In this document: positions 21,115 to 32,479 of the stretch, piece by piece
How positions within the stretch are numbered: the stretch's first letter is position 1
Layout of the letters: every line of letters begins with the position of its first letter
Program-made: the position numbers and the translations under genes
The notes under the pieces: generated by a model
The model's input: only the letters and a program-made list of their open reading frames with translations
Told to the model about the DNA's origin: nothing
Database searches by the model: none
From: Ursus arctos
Lineage: Eukaryota > Chordata > Mammalia > Carnivora > Ursidae
Length of the DNA stretch: 64,000 bases
Assembly: GCF_023065955.2 (NCBI RefSeq)
Contig: NW_026622808.1
Coordinates: 50,046,475 to 50,110,474 of the forward strand
Reading direction: 5' to 3'

Positions 21115-21720
21115 GCGGAAAGCAATATGTAAGAAAGGTTCAAAAAGTACGTCTGGAAGAAGGAATCCAGAAAGGGCTTCACGAAGAATACAGCATTTCC
21201 AAGCTGCTTTCCTGTAAGGAATCGCTCCGGTTATAAGACAGCGTGGTCAGAAGCCTGAACAGAATATGGGCCAAGCAGTGAAGCCCCAGAGATTTGTAAG
21301 TTTGAAGAACCAAGCCAAGAACTTCTCAGAAGTGACAAACTCGGGGACCCGATAAGTAACACTAGCTAGTAAGCTAGAACAGAGGTGAAGCAATCAGGAA
21401 TGGTGGGGACAGTGGCAAAATGGAGAATATATTGTCCCCATCGGAAGCAGGCAGGCACTGTTGATCTCAGCACACTGTGCCATGTGGGAGTGTTGATCTG
21501 ATTGACCTGATGTTTTGATTTTCCAAGAAAAGCTGGACAGCTGGATTTTGGTACGAAATCTCCCAATGTTTAAAAAATCTTGGCGAGCAACTAAAATTTT
21601 TTAAATATTCTATACTCGAAACCTGTTTGCAGGTCAAATCCAGCATGGACAGCCCATTTATAATCTGTACTATGGGCTTGGTTGGAGGAACCACACTCAA
21701 CTTAAAAATAACTAACAATT
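21115..21720. other. Unassigned sequence
   Basis: No gene or repeat recognised. The longest frame, 163 codons at 21467-21958 minus, runs through unique and L2-like sequence with no recognisable domain. Confidence 0.4.
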
Positions 21721-21724
21721 CTTG

Positions 21725-21880
21725 TACTTTTGGGATGACTAGTAAATGCTTAACGCTCTGCTGCGTGCTGGGCAGAGACAATGGAACACATGGGATAAAG
21801 AAATGTGTCTCACCTTTCAGAAACTCAGAGTAATTGGTGAGATGAGATAAATACAGATCTACAAAAAGAAAGCAGTAAGC
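21725..21880 (-). mobile_element. LINE-2 3' fragment
   Basis: 'agtaaatgcttaacgctctgctgcgtgctgggcagagacaatgg', followed by 'aatacagatctacaaaa', is a diverged reverse L2 tail. Confidence 0.5.
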
Positions 21881-21884
21881 AGCA

Positions 21885-22225
21885 AGAGGAAACAATTCTG
21901 TCCTGAAATGTAGACTTTCCAGGTGACAAACGAGGGCCTCACCAATCACTCCGTACATGACGGATTGTTGGAGGTTGAGATCTTTGGTGCCAGGTGGTGC
22001 TAGAAATTCCTTGGACCCCTACTTTCAAGCTCTTTTATCTCACTTCTGTGCAGTAGAAAGGAGTATATTTTGGTATGTGCATCATGAAATTCAGCTATTG
22101 GAATAATAAGAACATGCTTCACAAATATTTTATTTCCAAATGAAAACAGATTTATTTATTGGTTTATGTACATATTTATGGGCTTATTTATTTGAGCTAA
22201 AGATAGATATATACTCAGCAGGCAA
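21885..22225. other. Unassigned AT-rich sequence
   Basis: No gene found. TTTATT-rich words near 22140-22195 may be old LINE material. Confidence 0.35.
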
Positions 22226-22229
22226 GTTT

Positions 22230-22330
22230 TTGACAATACGGGAAGTACGTAAAATAGAAACTGAAAATCACCCACAAGTTCACTGCCCTAAATGAGCACC
22301 TTTAACATACATGCTCTAGACTTTTACAAA
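22230..22330 (-). mobile_element. Old LINE-1 3' UTR fragment
   Basis: 'aaaatagaaactgaaaatcacccacaagttcactgcc' and 'gagcacctttaacatacatgctctagactttt' resemble an antisense old L1 3' UTR. Assignment to a subfamily is not possible by eye. Confidence 0.45.
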
Positions 22331-22659
22331 GTACCTGCAAACACACAGATCATGTGCTGTATCGATGTAGCGTAATGCGTACGCCCAGTTCCCTGTTGAT
22401 GTATTGGTGTACAATCGGCCCTCTGTGCTTTGTTTGTTTGTTTGTTTTAGGTATCTTTTTAAAACCGGCTCTAAAGAGAAGTCACACCATCCCTGCAGCA
22501 CCCTGGTCCTCTTAATGTCAAGGAGTTTGTGCTTTCTAAAGATTTCCCGCTGAAAACTCAGGTTTGGGATAGGACTATGAATACTGCTTGCATATTTTAT
22601 CGCTAAAGGCTTGTGAGTGAGCCAATGTCCATTAGTTTTGTAAGAACACATGTCCATGT

Positions 22660-22868
22660 TTGCTAAGCTCCTTCTATATGAGGTCTCATTTAGTCAGTCA
22701 CTCTACGAAGTGAAGCACTCTTGTTCTCTCCATTCTACACGGGAGAAAACCAAGGCCCGGAGAGAGAAAATGACTTGCTTCCGGTTACACAGCTGATAAG
22801 TCAGGAGCTAAGATTTGATCCCAGGACTTTCTGACTCTGAGAACGGGGCTCTCATGCCCCATGACTGA
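22660..22868 (-). mobile_element. MIR SINE
   Basis: Reverse MIR: 'ctatatgaggtctcatttagtc', 'aaaaccaaggcccggagagagaaaatgacttgcttccggttacacagctgataagtcaggagctaag'. Confidence 0.8.
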
Positions 22869-22939
22869 AGGCCCAGCCTTTTTGGTACTTTTGTTACTAA
22901 TGTAATGGCTTCGGTAGATTACACTGATTTCTGGGGTTC

Positions 22940-23154
22940 TTTTTCTTTCTTTTCTTTTTTTTTTTTAGATTTTATTTATTTATTTGAGAGAGAGAAAGGG
23001 CATGAACTGGGGGGAGGGACAGAGGGAAAAGGACACGCAGACTCCCTTCTGAGTGTGGAGCCCCGATGATGACGCAGGGCTCGATCCCAGGACCCTGAGA
23101 TCATAACCTGAGCTGAAGTCAGATGTTTAACTGACTGAGCCACCCAGGTGCCCC
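22940..23154 (-). mobile_element. Can-SINE
   Basis: Starts with a T-rich tail and 'agattttatttatttatttgagagag', and ends with the complement of the head ('gactgagccacccaggtgcccc' region). Body words 'ggctcgatcccaggaccctgagatcataacctgagc' are those of the carnivore SINE. No clear target duplication was seen. Confidence 0.93.
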
Positions 23155-24870
23155 TCTGGAATTTTTAATAGGGACTTAAAAACTAAATCACAGTAATATT
23201 AGACATATCAATAACCATAGCTGTAGCTATTTAGCTGTTCAAGGTCAATGTGCTGTGTTTTCTTTCTAAAGCACATTTTAGATAACCAAGAAGCGTTAAT
23301 GAGAATACCAGCCCTGTGCTGACACACTCCAAGTTACTTCGTCCCTTACCACACTGTGTCACGGACTTCTACGTATCCCTGGACACACACCTCTACCCTG
23401 AAAGCACTTACTACGTAAAGAACAGCAGAGTGACCTGTGACTTCACACTCCCATGGGGAGTGCTCATCATAATCGAAACCTTTTCATTTCACCACATGGC
23501 CTTTGCATATACATTGAGATAAATCAAAACCTCTTCTTTCATTCACAGAAGCATTAAGCCATTATCTTCAATCCTTGCCTATGTCACATGGTGTAAATAA
23601 ACATACATAATTGCTTTATTGTCTGTGTGCTAGTCTTGATGACCCGAAATTAGAAAATTAAAAAAAAACCACCTTAAATAATTACATTTAAACATGGGTG
23701 GATATTAAGCTATATCGTAGGAAATTGCCTTTGGGGGTTAAAAGTCAAATATCAGCAATTTTTAAAACGAAGCGGTCGATGATGATTAGCTGTGAGCATG
23801 AACTTGTGTCACTAGGCTAACTGTTCTTGCTTCCAGATGACGGAAGGAATGCGATCGAACGGGAACGTCACAATAATGCGTGCGTAACTGTCTTTTGAAG
23901 GTACATCGCTAAGCAGTTTTATATGTGAAAATGCTTTTTAATAATATTCTTCTGGCGTTTCATGGACTGAAACACCTTGGAAAGTGGCCAGCATTACAGT
24001 CCAGCTCCTTAGTGAATAGTGTGAGTCCAGTGGAATCTTAAAGCTGAGTGTTCAGAGAGTATCGTCTTTCCTTCCAAAGGGCAAGGACACTCCATGGGAA
24101 ATAAAACACATGTTTCATAGCTATTTTGTAGCCATGTTACCTAATTACAAAGATCCCAGTCTTGTTAGAGTAGATAATGTGGTAGTGACTTTGGGAAGGA
24201 CTCTTTTTCACTGGAGAGGGTGCAAACTGGCATGTTTTGGCTTGCGTTGTGTTTCTGTGTTGCTGGCGGTTAAAACCTGGAAATGTTAACATAACATCTG
24301 GATGCGTGTGTGGGTGTACCTGACTATATTTGGAGGGAAGATTCATAATCCAATCTGTACAATTGGATGTTACTCCATCATTTCTAAAAGGCTATTTTTA
24401 AATGTTATTCTAGACATACAGTTTTTCCAGGGACTGGCCACTCATAATAATTACACTTCCTTTTCATGCTTCTAGGATTATTTCATTAAAAATTCATGAT
24501 TTTATGATTTCTTTTAAAAAAATGAATAAAACAAGGAAACAAAATTTCCATTAGCACCACATAGTTTCCCCCTCCACTCCAGAATTGAATAGAAGCTCTT
24601 CCAGTTTCATTTTTCCATATGTCTATTTCACTTTGGGTAACTTGTTAACTCACCATAACCCCTTTTTTGCTGAGCACCAAGAAATGGCAAAACTTGAAGG
24701 AGTTTAGGGAACTTCTGGTCCAGGAGTTACAAATGGAAATGCCTAGACGTGCCAGGCAAGATGATAAAGGGGTGCAATGGGTCAAGTGTGTGACAACAGG
24801 GAATAGTGGAGAGTGTGGCAAATTGGGAAATATACACCCTGTCTGTAGTAACCCCCACTACCCGGTAGCA
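23155..24870. other. Unassigned sequence
   Basis: About 1.7 kb with no recognised repeat or exon and only short frames. Confidence 0.4.
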
Positions 24871-24874
24871 ATAT

Positions 24875-24975
24875 TGCAGGAACAGTGTTGCCAGATTTGC
24901 TAAGAGAAGCCAGAATCCTGGATTTTTATTAAAACCTCTTGATTATTAAATGTTGACAACTAATTTGGAGCCGTT

Positions 24976-25018
<43 letters not shown>

Positions 25019-25290
25019 TTTTTTAAGATTTTTATTTATTTATGTGACAGAGAGACAGCCAGCGAGAGAGGGAACACAAGCAGGGGGAGTGGGAGAGGAA
25101 GAAGCAGGCTCATAGCGGAGGAGCCTGATGTGGGACTCGATCCCGGAACGCCGGGATCACGCCCTGAGTCGAAGGCAGACGCTTTAACGACTGCGCCACC
25201 CAGGCGCCCCTGGAGCCGTTTTAACCACTGAACCAAACAAAACATATCTGCAGGCCTGATACGACTCAAGGGCCCCCACTTCGAGAACCC
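24875..25290 (+). repeat. Ancient repeat split by a SINE (family not named)
   Basis: The left part 'gttgccagatttgctaagagaagccag' with 'attattaaatgttgacaac', and the right part 'actgaaccaaacaaaacatatctgcaggcctgat', match in order the segment at 33640-33830. They are therefore two copies of one old repeat. The SINE at 24979-25210 interrupts this one. Confidence 0.5.
24979..25210 (-). mobile_element. Young Can-SINE with perfect target-site duplication
   Basis: Flanked by an exact 13-bp duplication TGGAGCCGTTTTA at 24966-24978 and 25211-25223. The tail on the plus strand is an expanded (TTTA)n run of about 45 bp. The body keeps many CpGs ('cgatcccggaacgccgggatcacgcc'), which are normally lost with age. 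Perfect flanks, a long pure tail and retained CpGs all indicate a recent insertion. Confidence 0.97.
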
Positions 25291-25299
25291 CGATGCATT

Positions 25300-25435
25300 T
25301 CCGCCTTTTCACTCTGCAGATCAGGAAAGCGAGGCTCAGGCAGTCAAGGTGACTTGCCCAAGAACACATGACCGTTTAATAGTGGAGCAGGAAGTGGGAT
25401 CTTGGCTGCTTGGCTTCTAGCCTAAGGCTTTTCCA
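25300..25435 (-). mobile_element. MIR SINE fragment
   Basis: 'ggaaagcgaggctcaggcagtcaaggtgacttgcccaagaacacatgacc' is the reverse MIR core, followed by 'agtggagcaggaagtgggatc'. Confidence 0.7.
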
Positions 25436-25439
25436 ATAC

Positions 25440-26000
25440 AAACATCTGCTTCTATTTTCTTCCTAACATTTAAATGATGTTCCTAATTACGTGATTTCAA
25501 ATGCTGTACGTAGTTAACAAAAATGATGATGATATTCACTGTCTTTGGAGCACGTAATTTGTGTTCCAATAAATGGCTTTTCAGTCACATGATCACATAA
25601 CCTAAATTGGTTCTAACAGTTATAAGACCAGTATAATTCCATTTCCTTTCGTGTACTAAGGAAACTTTCTGCATTTCTACTTCCCTCCATTTTCTCTCCC
25701 TGCATCTCTTTACTAAATCCGGCCAAATGTAGAGAAAAAATAAAATATTTAAGAGGAACCGTGTTGATTTCCCTACCATGATTAAGAACTAGGTGGGCAG
25801 GAAAAGCAAAATACCCTTGGGAATCAGCGACTGTGAAAACTAAGCCATGCATACAAAGCATCCCGGGACAGTTTGCTTGTTTTGCCAAAGAAAACAAAAT
25901 GCACAGTAAACCTATGAGGATCCTAGTACACTTTGGAGACTGAGTAGAAATAATTTTTCTCAGAGTCTTAGCAACTGAAAACCTCCATTGTATATCGGAG
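25440..26000. other. Unassigned sequence
   Basis: No recognised repeat or exon. Minus-strand frames of up to 94 codons show no domain. Confidence 0.4.
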
Positions 26001-26039
26001 ATTTTTTTTCCTTTTCCAGAACTGTTTTCAAAATACAGA

Positions 26040-26620
26040 CTAGTTCAGAATATAAGATAACAAACATCCCTATAGCTACCAGTCAGGATTGGAAATTTTG
26101 GCACGTTTGCCCATTGTCCTTTGTTTTTCATCAGAAGAAATAATACTTTACAGAAAAGTGAAGTTCCTTTTGCTTCCTATTCCCTGGCTTTTTTTTTTTT
26201 TTTTAAGTAAACTCCATACCCAACGTGGTGCTCAAACTCACAGCCCCATGACCAAGAGTCACATGCACGACTGATTGAGCCAGCCGGGTGCCCGAACTCC
26301 AGGCTTTTTCTTACCTCCAACTCCCTAAGAGCAACTATTACCATGAATTTGCATGAAGCCTTCCAAATTTCCATATAGGTTTGTGTATCTATGAATATCA
26401 CATAGTATTGTTCTATCCGTGTTTTAAAATTTGCATGTAGGATATCTTACTACATATAAGTTACCGTAGCCTGAGTGTTTCATTAAGTATTCAGTCTTTT
26501 TAAAAAAGTCTATCCAAGTTGATGTATATGGATCCAGTGTGATATTCCACATTTTACTTGTTCATTTCAGTGGATTGCTGTCTAGGCCATTTGCAATATT
26601 TGAATCATTTAAAAATATTT
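26040..26620 (-). mobile_element. Old LINE-1 3' region, split by a SINE
   Basis: Words such as 'ctccctaagagcaactattaccatgaatttg', 'tatagtattgttctatccgtg', 'tccaagttgatgtatatggatcc' and 'atattccacattttacttgttcatttcag' follow the antisense 3' region of old mammalian L1. The SINE at 26189-26294 is inserted in it. Confidence 0.55.
26189..26294 (-). mobile_element. Short Can-SINE
   Basis: T-run, then 'gtaaactccatacccaacgtggtgctcaaactcacagcc', then 'tgattgagccagccgggtgcccg'. It lacks the long CT-rich part, as in the short, older carnivore SINE type also seen at 57685 and 61428. Confidence 0.82.
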
Positions 26621-26639
26621 AAAGTAGGAATCAATTTTC

Positions 26640-27165
26640 CTGGAAAGAATGATAGCCAGTGTTGAACCAGTGGTTCGCTATATTATCCAAAGGTGAGGAG
26701 GAGTGAAAAAACATTCTATACTATTTTCTAGACCCAGAACTTCTGACCCCTCTACTATGTTGGGGAAACCATTGACCTTTTTGTATGGAAAATTTGTTAT
26801 GGATGGTATTTTTATGAGGAAAGCGTCCATGACTCTTGCAAGATTCTCAAAGACATCTGTGCTCCCAAAAGGATAAAGAACTGTCATTTAAAAATGTTTC
26901 CTACTTACTATGGGAAGTAATCGTTGCTTTCTGCAATTCTGCTGCCCCTTATCACCAGTTTTTGAAGGAATTGCTGCCTTTCATTGTGGCTTAAGTATTG
27001 AGAATGCATTGAATACCAGTAGTGCAGACAAGCCACCAGGAGCAGGGACAAGAGTAAGTCAGGAAAAGCCCCGATCTCACTGACCTGAAAGTTTACTGAA
27101 GAAAGGCAGTGTCCGAAGCCCAGGGTAATACTGCTCAAAGGCGGCACTCTTGGCCCTCTGGTTAG
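26640..27165. other. Unassigned sequence
   Basis: No recognised repeat or exon. Confidence 0.4.
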
Positions 27166-27169
27166 AGAA

Positions 27170-27345
27170 TTCTGTGCTGTGGGAGCTTTCCTGGGTATTA
27201 GAGGGTGTTTAGCGGTATCCTTGGCCTCTGCCCACTAGAAGCCGTCCTCGAGTCTTCCCCACAGGCTGTGATAACCCAAGTGTCTCCAGACATCGCCAAA
27301 TGTCCCATGGGGGGCAAAATCTACCCGTGGTTTAATGTGATGCGT
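27170..27345 (-). mobile_element. MER20 hAT transposon
   Basis: 'agggtgtttagcggtatccttggcctctgcccactagaagcc' followed by 'gtgtctccagacatcgccaaatgtcccatggggggcaaaatc' is the reverse MER20 body. The left end is truncated. Confidence 0.8.
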
Positions 27346-27464
27346 GGATTTCAGTTCACAAGACGCTTCTTTTAATGAGCAATTTATGCAAAATCAAGGC
27401 ATTGTTTCATGCAGGGTAAGATACATGGACTGGAATACTTCAAGATATGTGTTATTGTCTTGGC

Positions 27465-27560
27465 AATGTTACAAATTACTTTATGACCTTGGGCAAGTCA
27501 TTCAACTCTTCTGAGCCTCAGTTCCTCTCTTTGTAAAATAGGACAGTTAGATACTTATTG
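27465..27560 (+). mobile_element. MIR SINE fragment
   Basis: 'actttatgaccttgggcaagtcattcaactcttctgagcctcagttcc' with 'tttgtaaaataggac' is the MIR core. Confidence 0.8.
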
Positions 27561-27564
27561 CTCG

Positions 27565-28500
27565 AAAATTTAACAGTATCCTTGGGGAATCTAAATCCTT
27601 GGGGAACTATCAGGATGGGGCTGGGGAACTAGTATTTGGAACCTGCTGTTATTTTGGGAAAAATAAACACAGGAAAAGTGTTCTGCTAAATACTGTATGT
27701 CATCGAAAGAAACTTTTTTATTAGAAAACATACCCTCTGGATGGGGTTTGCCACATTACTTCTTTTTAAATGATCTTGTCAATTGCCTTCCTCATTATAA
27801 AGCAATCTTGTAGACTCTATTAACAGGAATTACAGGCTTTTATCTCTCTTGTAAATTTTGTCTTCAGGAAAGGGGGCTAGATTGATAGCCAACGGCATTT
27901 TAAGAGTTCTTTCTGTTGGCCACAGAACAGGTACAACCAATGAAAGCTTCTCTTCACCACTCAAACAATGTGATCTTGGATGAACTGCCCTGAAAATAGA
28001 GTAATGCCAGTTCTGTTAACAGTGTATCTTTGATTTCTACTGTGCAATGGTGATACAGTCTATTTGTACCTAAATGGACACAAGAAATAGGTATCATTAA
28101 AGCAATTGGTCAGGCATTGAACAACTCTGGGTTTCAGTTTCTTAATCCTAGGGTCAGGATTCCAAAAGGGTGGAAAGAAGATTTGGGACTAGACATCCTC
28201 AAACTATCCCTTGTGGTCACCGTGTACATGCTACTATGCCTACCTGGAATTCATTTTCCCCAGGTCTTTTTTTGGCTTCTTCTCATTATTCAGGGACCAG
28301 TAAAAAGATCACCTCTTATGAGAGTATTTGCCTGCCCACTCTAGCTGAAATAGTCCTCTACACACTCTCCTGCTTTACCTGATTATTAACTTACTTCCCT
28401 TACTACAAGGGAAGTTCCACAAGCATAGACCTTATTTTGACTTACTTATTGCTATATACCGGCACCTAGAACAGGACTGACACATCGAAGGCATTCATGA
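27565..28500. other. Unassigned sequence
   Basis: Nothing recognised. The plus frame 28117-28344 (75 codons) has a hydrophobic stretch but no support. Confidence 0.4.
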
Positions 28501-28503
28501 AGT

Positions 28504-28750
28504 TCTTCCCCCCCCTCTCCTCCTCCCCCCTCTCCTCCTCCCCCCTCTCCTCCTCCCCCCTCTCCTCCTCCCCCCTCTCCTCCTCCCCCCTCTCCTCCTC
28601 CCCCCTTCTCCTCCTCCCCCTTCTCCTCCTCCTCCTCCTTCCTTCTTCTTCTTCTTCTTCTTCTTCTTCTTCTTCTTCTTCTTCTTCTTCGTTTTCTCCT
28701 CCTCCTCCTTTCTCTTCCTCTACTTCTCTTTCTCCTCCTTATTCTCTTAT
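28504..28750 (+). repeat. Polypyrimidine minisatellite and (TTC)n tract
   Basis: About seven near-identical copies of a 15-bp unit (TCTCCTCCTCCCCCC type) at 28507-28620 run into a (TTC)n block at about 28645-28689 and then CT-rich sequence. Almost 250 bp carries nearly only pyrimidines on this strand. Because 15 is divisible by 3, all frames stay open; the Gly/Glu- and Arg-rich (minus) and Ser/Pro/Leu-rich (plus) frames are artefacts. Confidence 0.95.
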
Positions 28751-28779
28751 CATACATTTAGTGTAATCTTTAAGATCTC

Positions 28780-29165
28780 TTTTTCCAACTCCAGGTCATG
28801 CAGATCTGACTCTGTTTTCTTTTAAATGTTTTATAGTTTTTCATTTCATTAGATCTATGGTACATCTTGAGTTAATTTTTGTACGAAGCGTGAGGTTAGA
28901 TAAGAGGTAAATTTTTTTAAAAAACATATGAATGTCTAATTGTTCCAATACCACTATTGAAATGGCTAGCATTTCTCAGCTGAGTTGTCTTAGTCCTTTG
29001 TAAAAACTCCACAGGCCATTGCTGTGTATTTCTGGACTCTCCATTTGGTTCTATCAACTGATGTGTATATCTCTTAGCCAATACCACCTGTCTTGATTGC
29101 TATAGCTTTACAGTAAATCTTAAAACCAGGTCATGTGGCTCCTTCACCTTGTTTTACTTTTTTAA
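28780..29165 (-). mobile_element. LINE-1 ORF2 fragment, antisense
   Basis: 'tacatcttgagttaatttttgtacgaagcgtgaggtt' and 'tgtatttctggactctccatttggttctatc' with 'gattgctatagctttacag' follow the antisense L1 ORF2 C-terminal half. The reading frame is destroyed. Confidence 0.7.
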
Positions 29166-29199
29166 GATGAAGTAACTCTCGGATGAATGAATGAATTAA

Positions 29200-29665
29200 A
29201 TGCTTTCCTTTCTCTCTTTGCCTTGTTAACTTCTGCTAACCACTGGGGTCTTAGCTCAGACGCCATAACCTCAGGGAAATCTTTCCAGATAATCCAGGCT
29301 GTGTTATGTCACTGATTGTATACTCTGCATAATACCATGAACCTCTCTCTCCTGTTGGTACCCTCTTGATTCTCATTTGGGGGAGGCTGTGTCCCTCAGA
29401 GGACATTTGACAATGTCCGGAGACATTTTTGGAGGTCGCAATTGAAGGGGAGAGGTGTGGAGTTACCCTGGTGTGTAGAGGCCTGGGATGCCACTCCACA
29501 CCCTGCAATTCAGGGGTCAGCCCCTCACAACAAGGAATTATCCAGCCCAAAATGTCAATAGCCCTGAGGTTGAGAAACACCACTCTAAACAAATTGGTAA
29601 TTTTACATTTACTTGTGTAATTCCTTGCTTAATGTCTGACTCCCCTACTAGAAGGCCAAATAATC
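29200..29665 (+). mobile_element. LINE-2 3' part, interrupted by a MER20
   Basis: The left part 'cagacgccataacctcagggaaatctttccagataatcc' and the right part 'ggtaattttacatttacttgtgtaattccttgcttaatgtctgactcccctactagaaggc' are consecutive pieces of L2. The MER20 at 29365-29583 inserted between them. Confidence 0.65.
29365..29583 (+). mobile_element. MER20 hAT transposon
   Basis: 'gaggctgtgtccctcagaggacatttgacaatgtccggagac', then 'cccctcacaacaaggaattatccagcccaaaatgtcaatagccctgaggttgagaaacac'. This is a nearly full-length sense copy with both ends present. Confidence 0.85.
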
Positions 29666-29669
29666 ACTA

Positions 29670-31205
29670 CAACTTGGGACTTGAAAGCCATGAAACCTTA
29701 TCCAGCCACTTTAAAATTGGGACCACCAGGCAGCTCACTTAGCTGTTGACTTTGCCAGTTCCTAGATGGAGTCGATAATGAATTATATTAGAAACAAGCC
29801 AAACATTAGTTCTCTTTGGTAGAAACACAGCAGAGTAGATATTTAACCATTTAACTGTGCATAACAGAGCCTGCGAAGTAAACCCAAAATGCAAAAAGCC
29901 AAACACTGGAAAGTATTCAAGTGTTGATATATAAAATGGTCAGCCGCAGGAACACATGAAAGAATGGTGTGGTAGCTTTATTATCAGTAAGACATGTCAT
30001 ACCTTTGGCTTTGGGTATTGATGAGCGGATAAGCAAATTGACTCCAAAAGGACCTAAGCATAAAATATATAAAAACAGCATCCCCTCCATTTGAGAGAAG
30101 GAAATCTAGTCATCTCCTCCATTTGAGACATGAATAGAGTTTAACAAGAAGATTGAATGCCCACAGCCACCCACAATGAAGAAAAGACAGAATGGTTACA
30201 GAGTGGTCCAAAGAAAGCCTTGTTAGAAACTGGTAGCTCTTTAATACCTGTAATAATGGGTAAAAGCTTCCTCGTCTTTAACTATTTTGATGAGTCCAAA
30301 GAGGATGTCCCCTTTATTTGTTATGACATCAAAATAGGTCAAAATAAAGTTAGGAAAATTCATGTGTTCTTCCGATTGTTTTCGAAAATTTTTAATAAGC
30401 GTCCACGCTATCCAAGGATTCAGCTTTTTGTTCAACACTTTTCACTAACAGATTCTATCCAAGTTGATGAGGCTTGATGTACCAAAGACAGCTTGGCAGC
30501 CAATGTACTTCCCTCCAATATATACATCACCAACAGACTGGAAATACACGCTTTGAATTGGATTTCCAACAAACAAACAAAAAAAGCTTTAGTGTAATCC
30601 TCACTGCCTTTAAAGTTTTCCGCAAAGGCCTCCTTACGGGCTCACTTTAGGGATTCAAAAGACTTAAAATGTCTGTCCTTCTCTACAACTGCAATAATTT
30701 GAAGTGAGAGACCGTTAGGAAACAGATGGTAAAAGAAACTTTGTTTATTTTCTTCTTATTTTTGATTTTAATCTTTTCAAGTTTCCAAGGACTCAAAACA
30801 GATGTTTGTGACCTGCTTTTTTTTAAGCAGTAAAGAGAAGCTGACCCAAAAGTGTTAGGGACAAATCTGTTTAATCAGTAGTTAGATTTGACCTACCGAG
30901 TTCCCGGGTAGTCTTCAAATCATCAGGACAAATCATGACACACATTTTTAAACAATCTCCTTTACTATGTGAACCTCTTTTCTAAAGAAGGACACTGTGT
31001 AAAAACGCTCCACATTGGTCTTGAAGCAGACCTCAACTATTCACTTTGGTGCCAATTTATAGAGAGGGTTCTATTTATAATCTCCAGAATCCAGATGATG
31101 TCTTTTATCCTTCACAACTACACATAAAGGAGTAGAAATAAGAGTTCTCTTTTGACACCCACTCTCCCACCCCTGAACCTCAAACCTCTGGAATTTACCA
31201 CTTAG
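29670..31205. other. Unassigned sequence
   Basis: About 1.5 kb with no recognised repeat. It holds a 106-codon plus frame at 30157-30477 and an overlapping 65-codon minus frame. Neither matches a family I know, and neither has clear splice or promoter context. A decayed processed pseudogene is possible but unproven. Confidence 0.35.
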
Positions 31206-31208
31206 GAT

Positions 31209-31434
31209 CAGTGGTCCTTACCCAGGGACAATTTTGTCCCTAGAGAACATTTGAGAATGCCTGGAAATATTTTTGGTTGTCACAACTGGCTGGAGTAGGG
31301 ATGAAGATGTGCTCCGGGCATCTAGTAGGTAGAAGCCAGGGGTGCTGCCAAATACCCTACAATGCATTAAACAGCCCCCATAACAAAGAATTATCTACCC
31401 CAAACGTCAATAATGCCAAAGTTGAGAAACCCTG
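31209..31434 (+). mobile_element. MER20 hAT transposon, full length
   Basis: Left end 'cagtggtccttaccc', body 'acaactggctggagtaggg' and 'tgcattaaacagcccccataacaaagaattatc', right end 'gttgagaaaccctg'. Both terminal inverted repeats are visible. Confidence 0.9.
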
Positions 31435-32475
31435 ATCTATGATTTTTATCACTAGCAGTAATGGAATCAAATGTGTATGTGCCTGATAGATGGTTTTTAG
31501 CAGAGTATTTATAAACAAGATTAGCCTTTACTTTCTTCTTTCAAGCCGGTTAAAATATTAATGGGGCAATCAATGATTCCCTCAATTAAGACTCCAAACA
31601 TCAAGAGTCCATTACTGACCTTTCAAAATAACTCCACTATTTTGATATCTGGGAAAACCATGTGATTATAGCTGGTGCAAGTCCCACCGGAAGAAATCGT
31701 CCAAGGAAATCCGGAGTTGGCACCTTCTCTAAGACTTCAGAGAAAGGACTATTGATCTTCTAGCATCCTTTATTTTTTTTTAATGGGCCACCCACTGTTG
31801 TGGTAAGTTTTTATTCTAAAAATGCAAAATAACTAAGGGCTGGCTCAAATGGTATCACTGAGGGTTCAATATTTTTAGCACTGCACTATCCCTAAAGATA
31901 CGGGCCAAAGGGAATGAGGTGCGCGTCAGTCTGCTTCCTGGTGTTACCCGATAATTGCGTTCTGGCTGGGGGGGGGGGTGCTTGATAAATGCTCACCGGC
32001 CAATTTGTTCTAGAATGGATTCTCCCAGAGACAGACCCGGAGCCAAGAATCGGATTCTCCCATTAGACACAGCTGAAAGAGTGGGGTAAAGGGGAGGAAA
32101 GGGAACAAAGTTGAGATCTCAGGTCCAGCCCCAGCCTGGGCATAACAGTGCAGGGAGCAACGGAGTAGAAACCATACCTCAGATCTTATCCCCCCTGGAG
32201 GAAAAGGAGCTGGGTTTTTATGCCTCTATCCATCATCGGCTTCCCTGGGTGAAGGGAGGAAACTTCCCGGCCCTTTGACTTTCCAGGGAGGCGGCTGCAG
32301 TTTCCAAAGGCAATCCTCTGAAGAAAGTCCCATGCGGGAAGAGTGAAGAGTCAGGCAGGAGACGCCGGTGGTAACAGGGACCCAAGGGGACAGGGGACGT
32401 GTGACTTGCAACACATGGCGGACTTGCTGTGCGGCAACTCCTGCAGCTTACGGAATCTGAAATCTTCCTTCATGC
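31435..32475. other. Unassigned sequence
   Basis: No recognised repeat or exon. A short G-run lies near 31968-31978. Confidence 0.4.
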
Positions 32476-32479
32476 AGTC

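Noticed and set aside
21467..21958. 163-codon minus frame
   Set aside because: Runs across unique sequence and an L2 fragment, with no recognisable domain or splice support.
28452..28766. 101-codon Gly/Glu/Arg-rich and 89-codon Ser/Pro/Leu-rich frames
   Set aside because: These are direct readings of a 15-bp minisatellite and (TTC)n. A repeat length divisible by three keeps all frames open.
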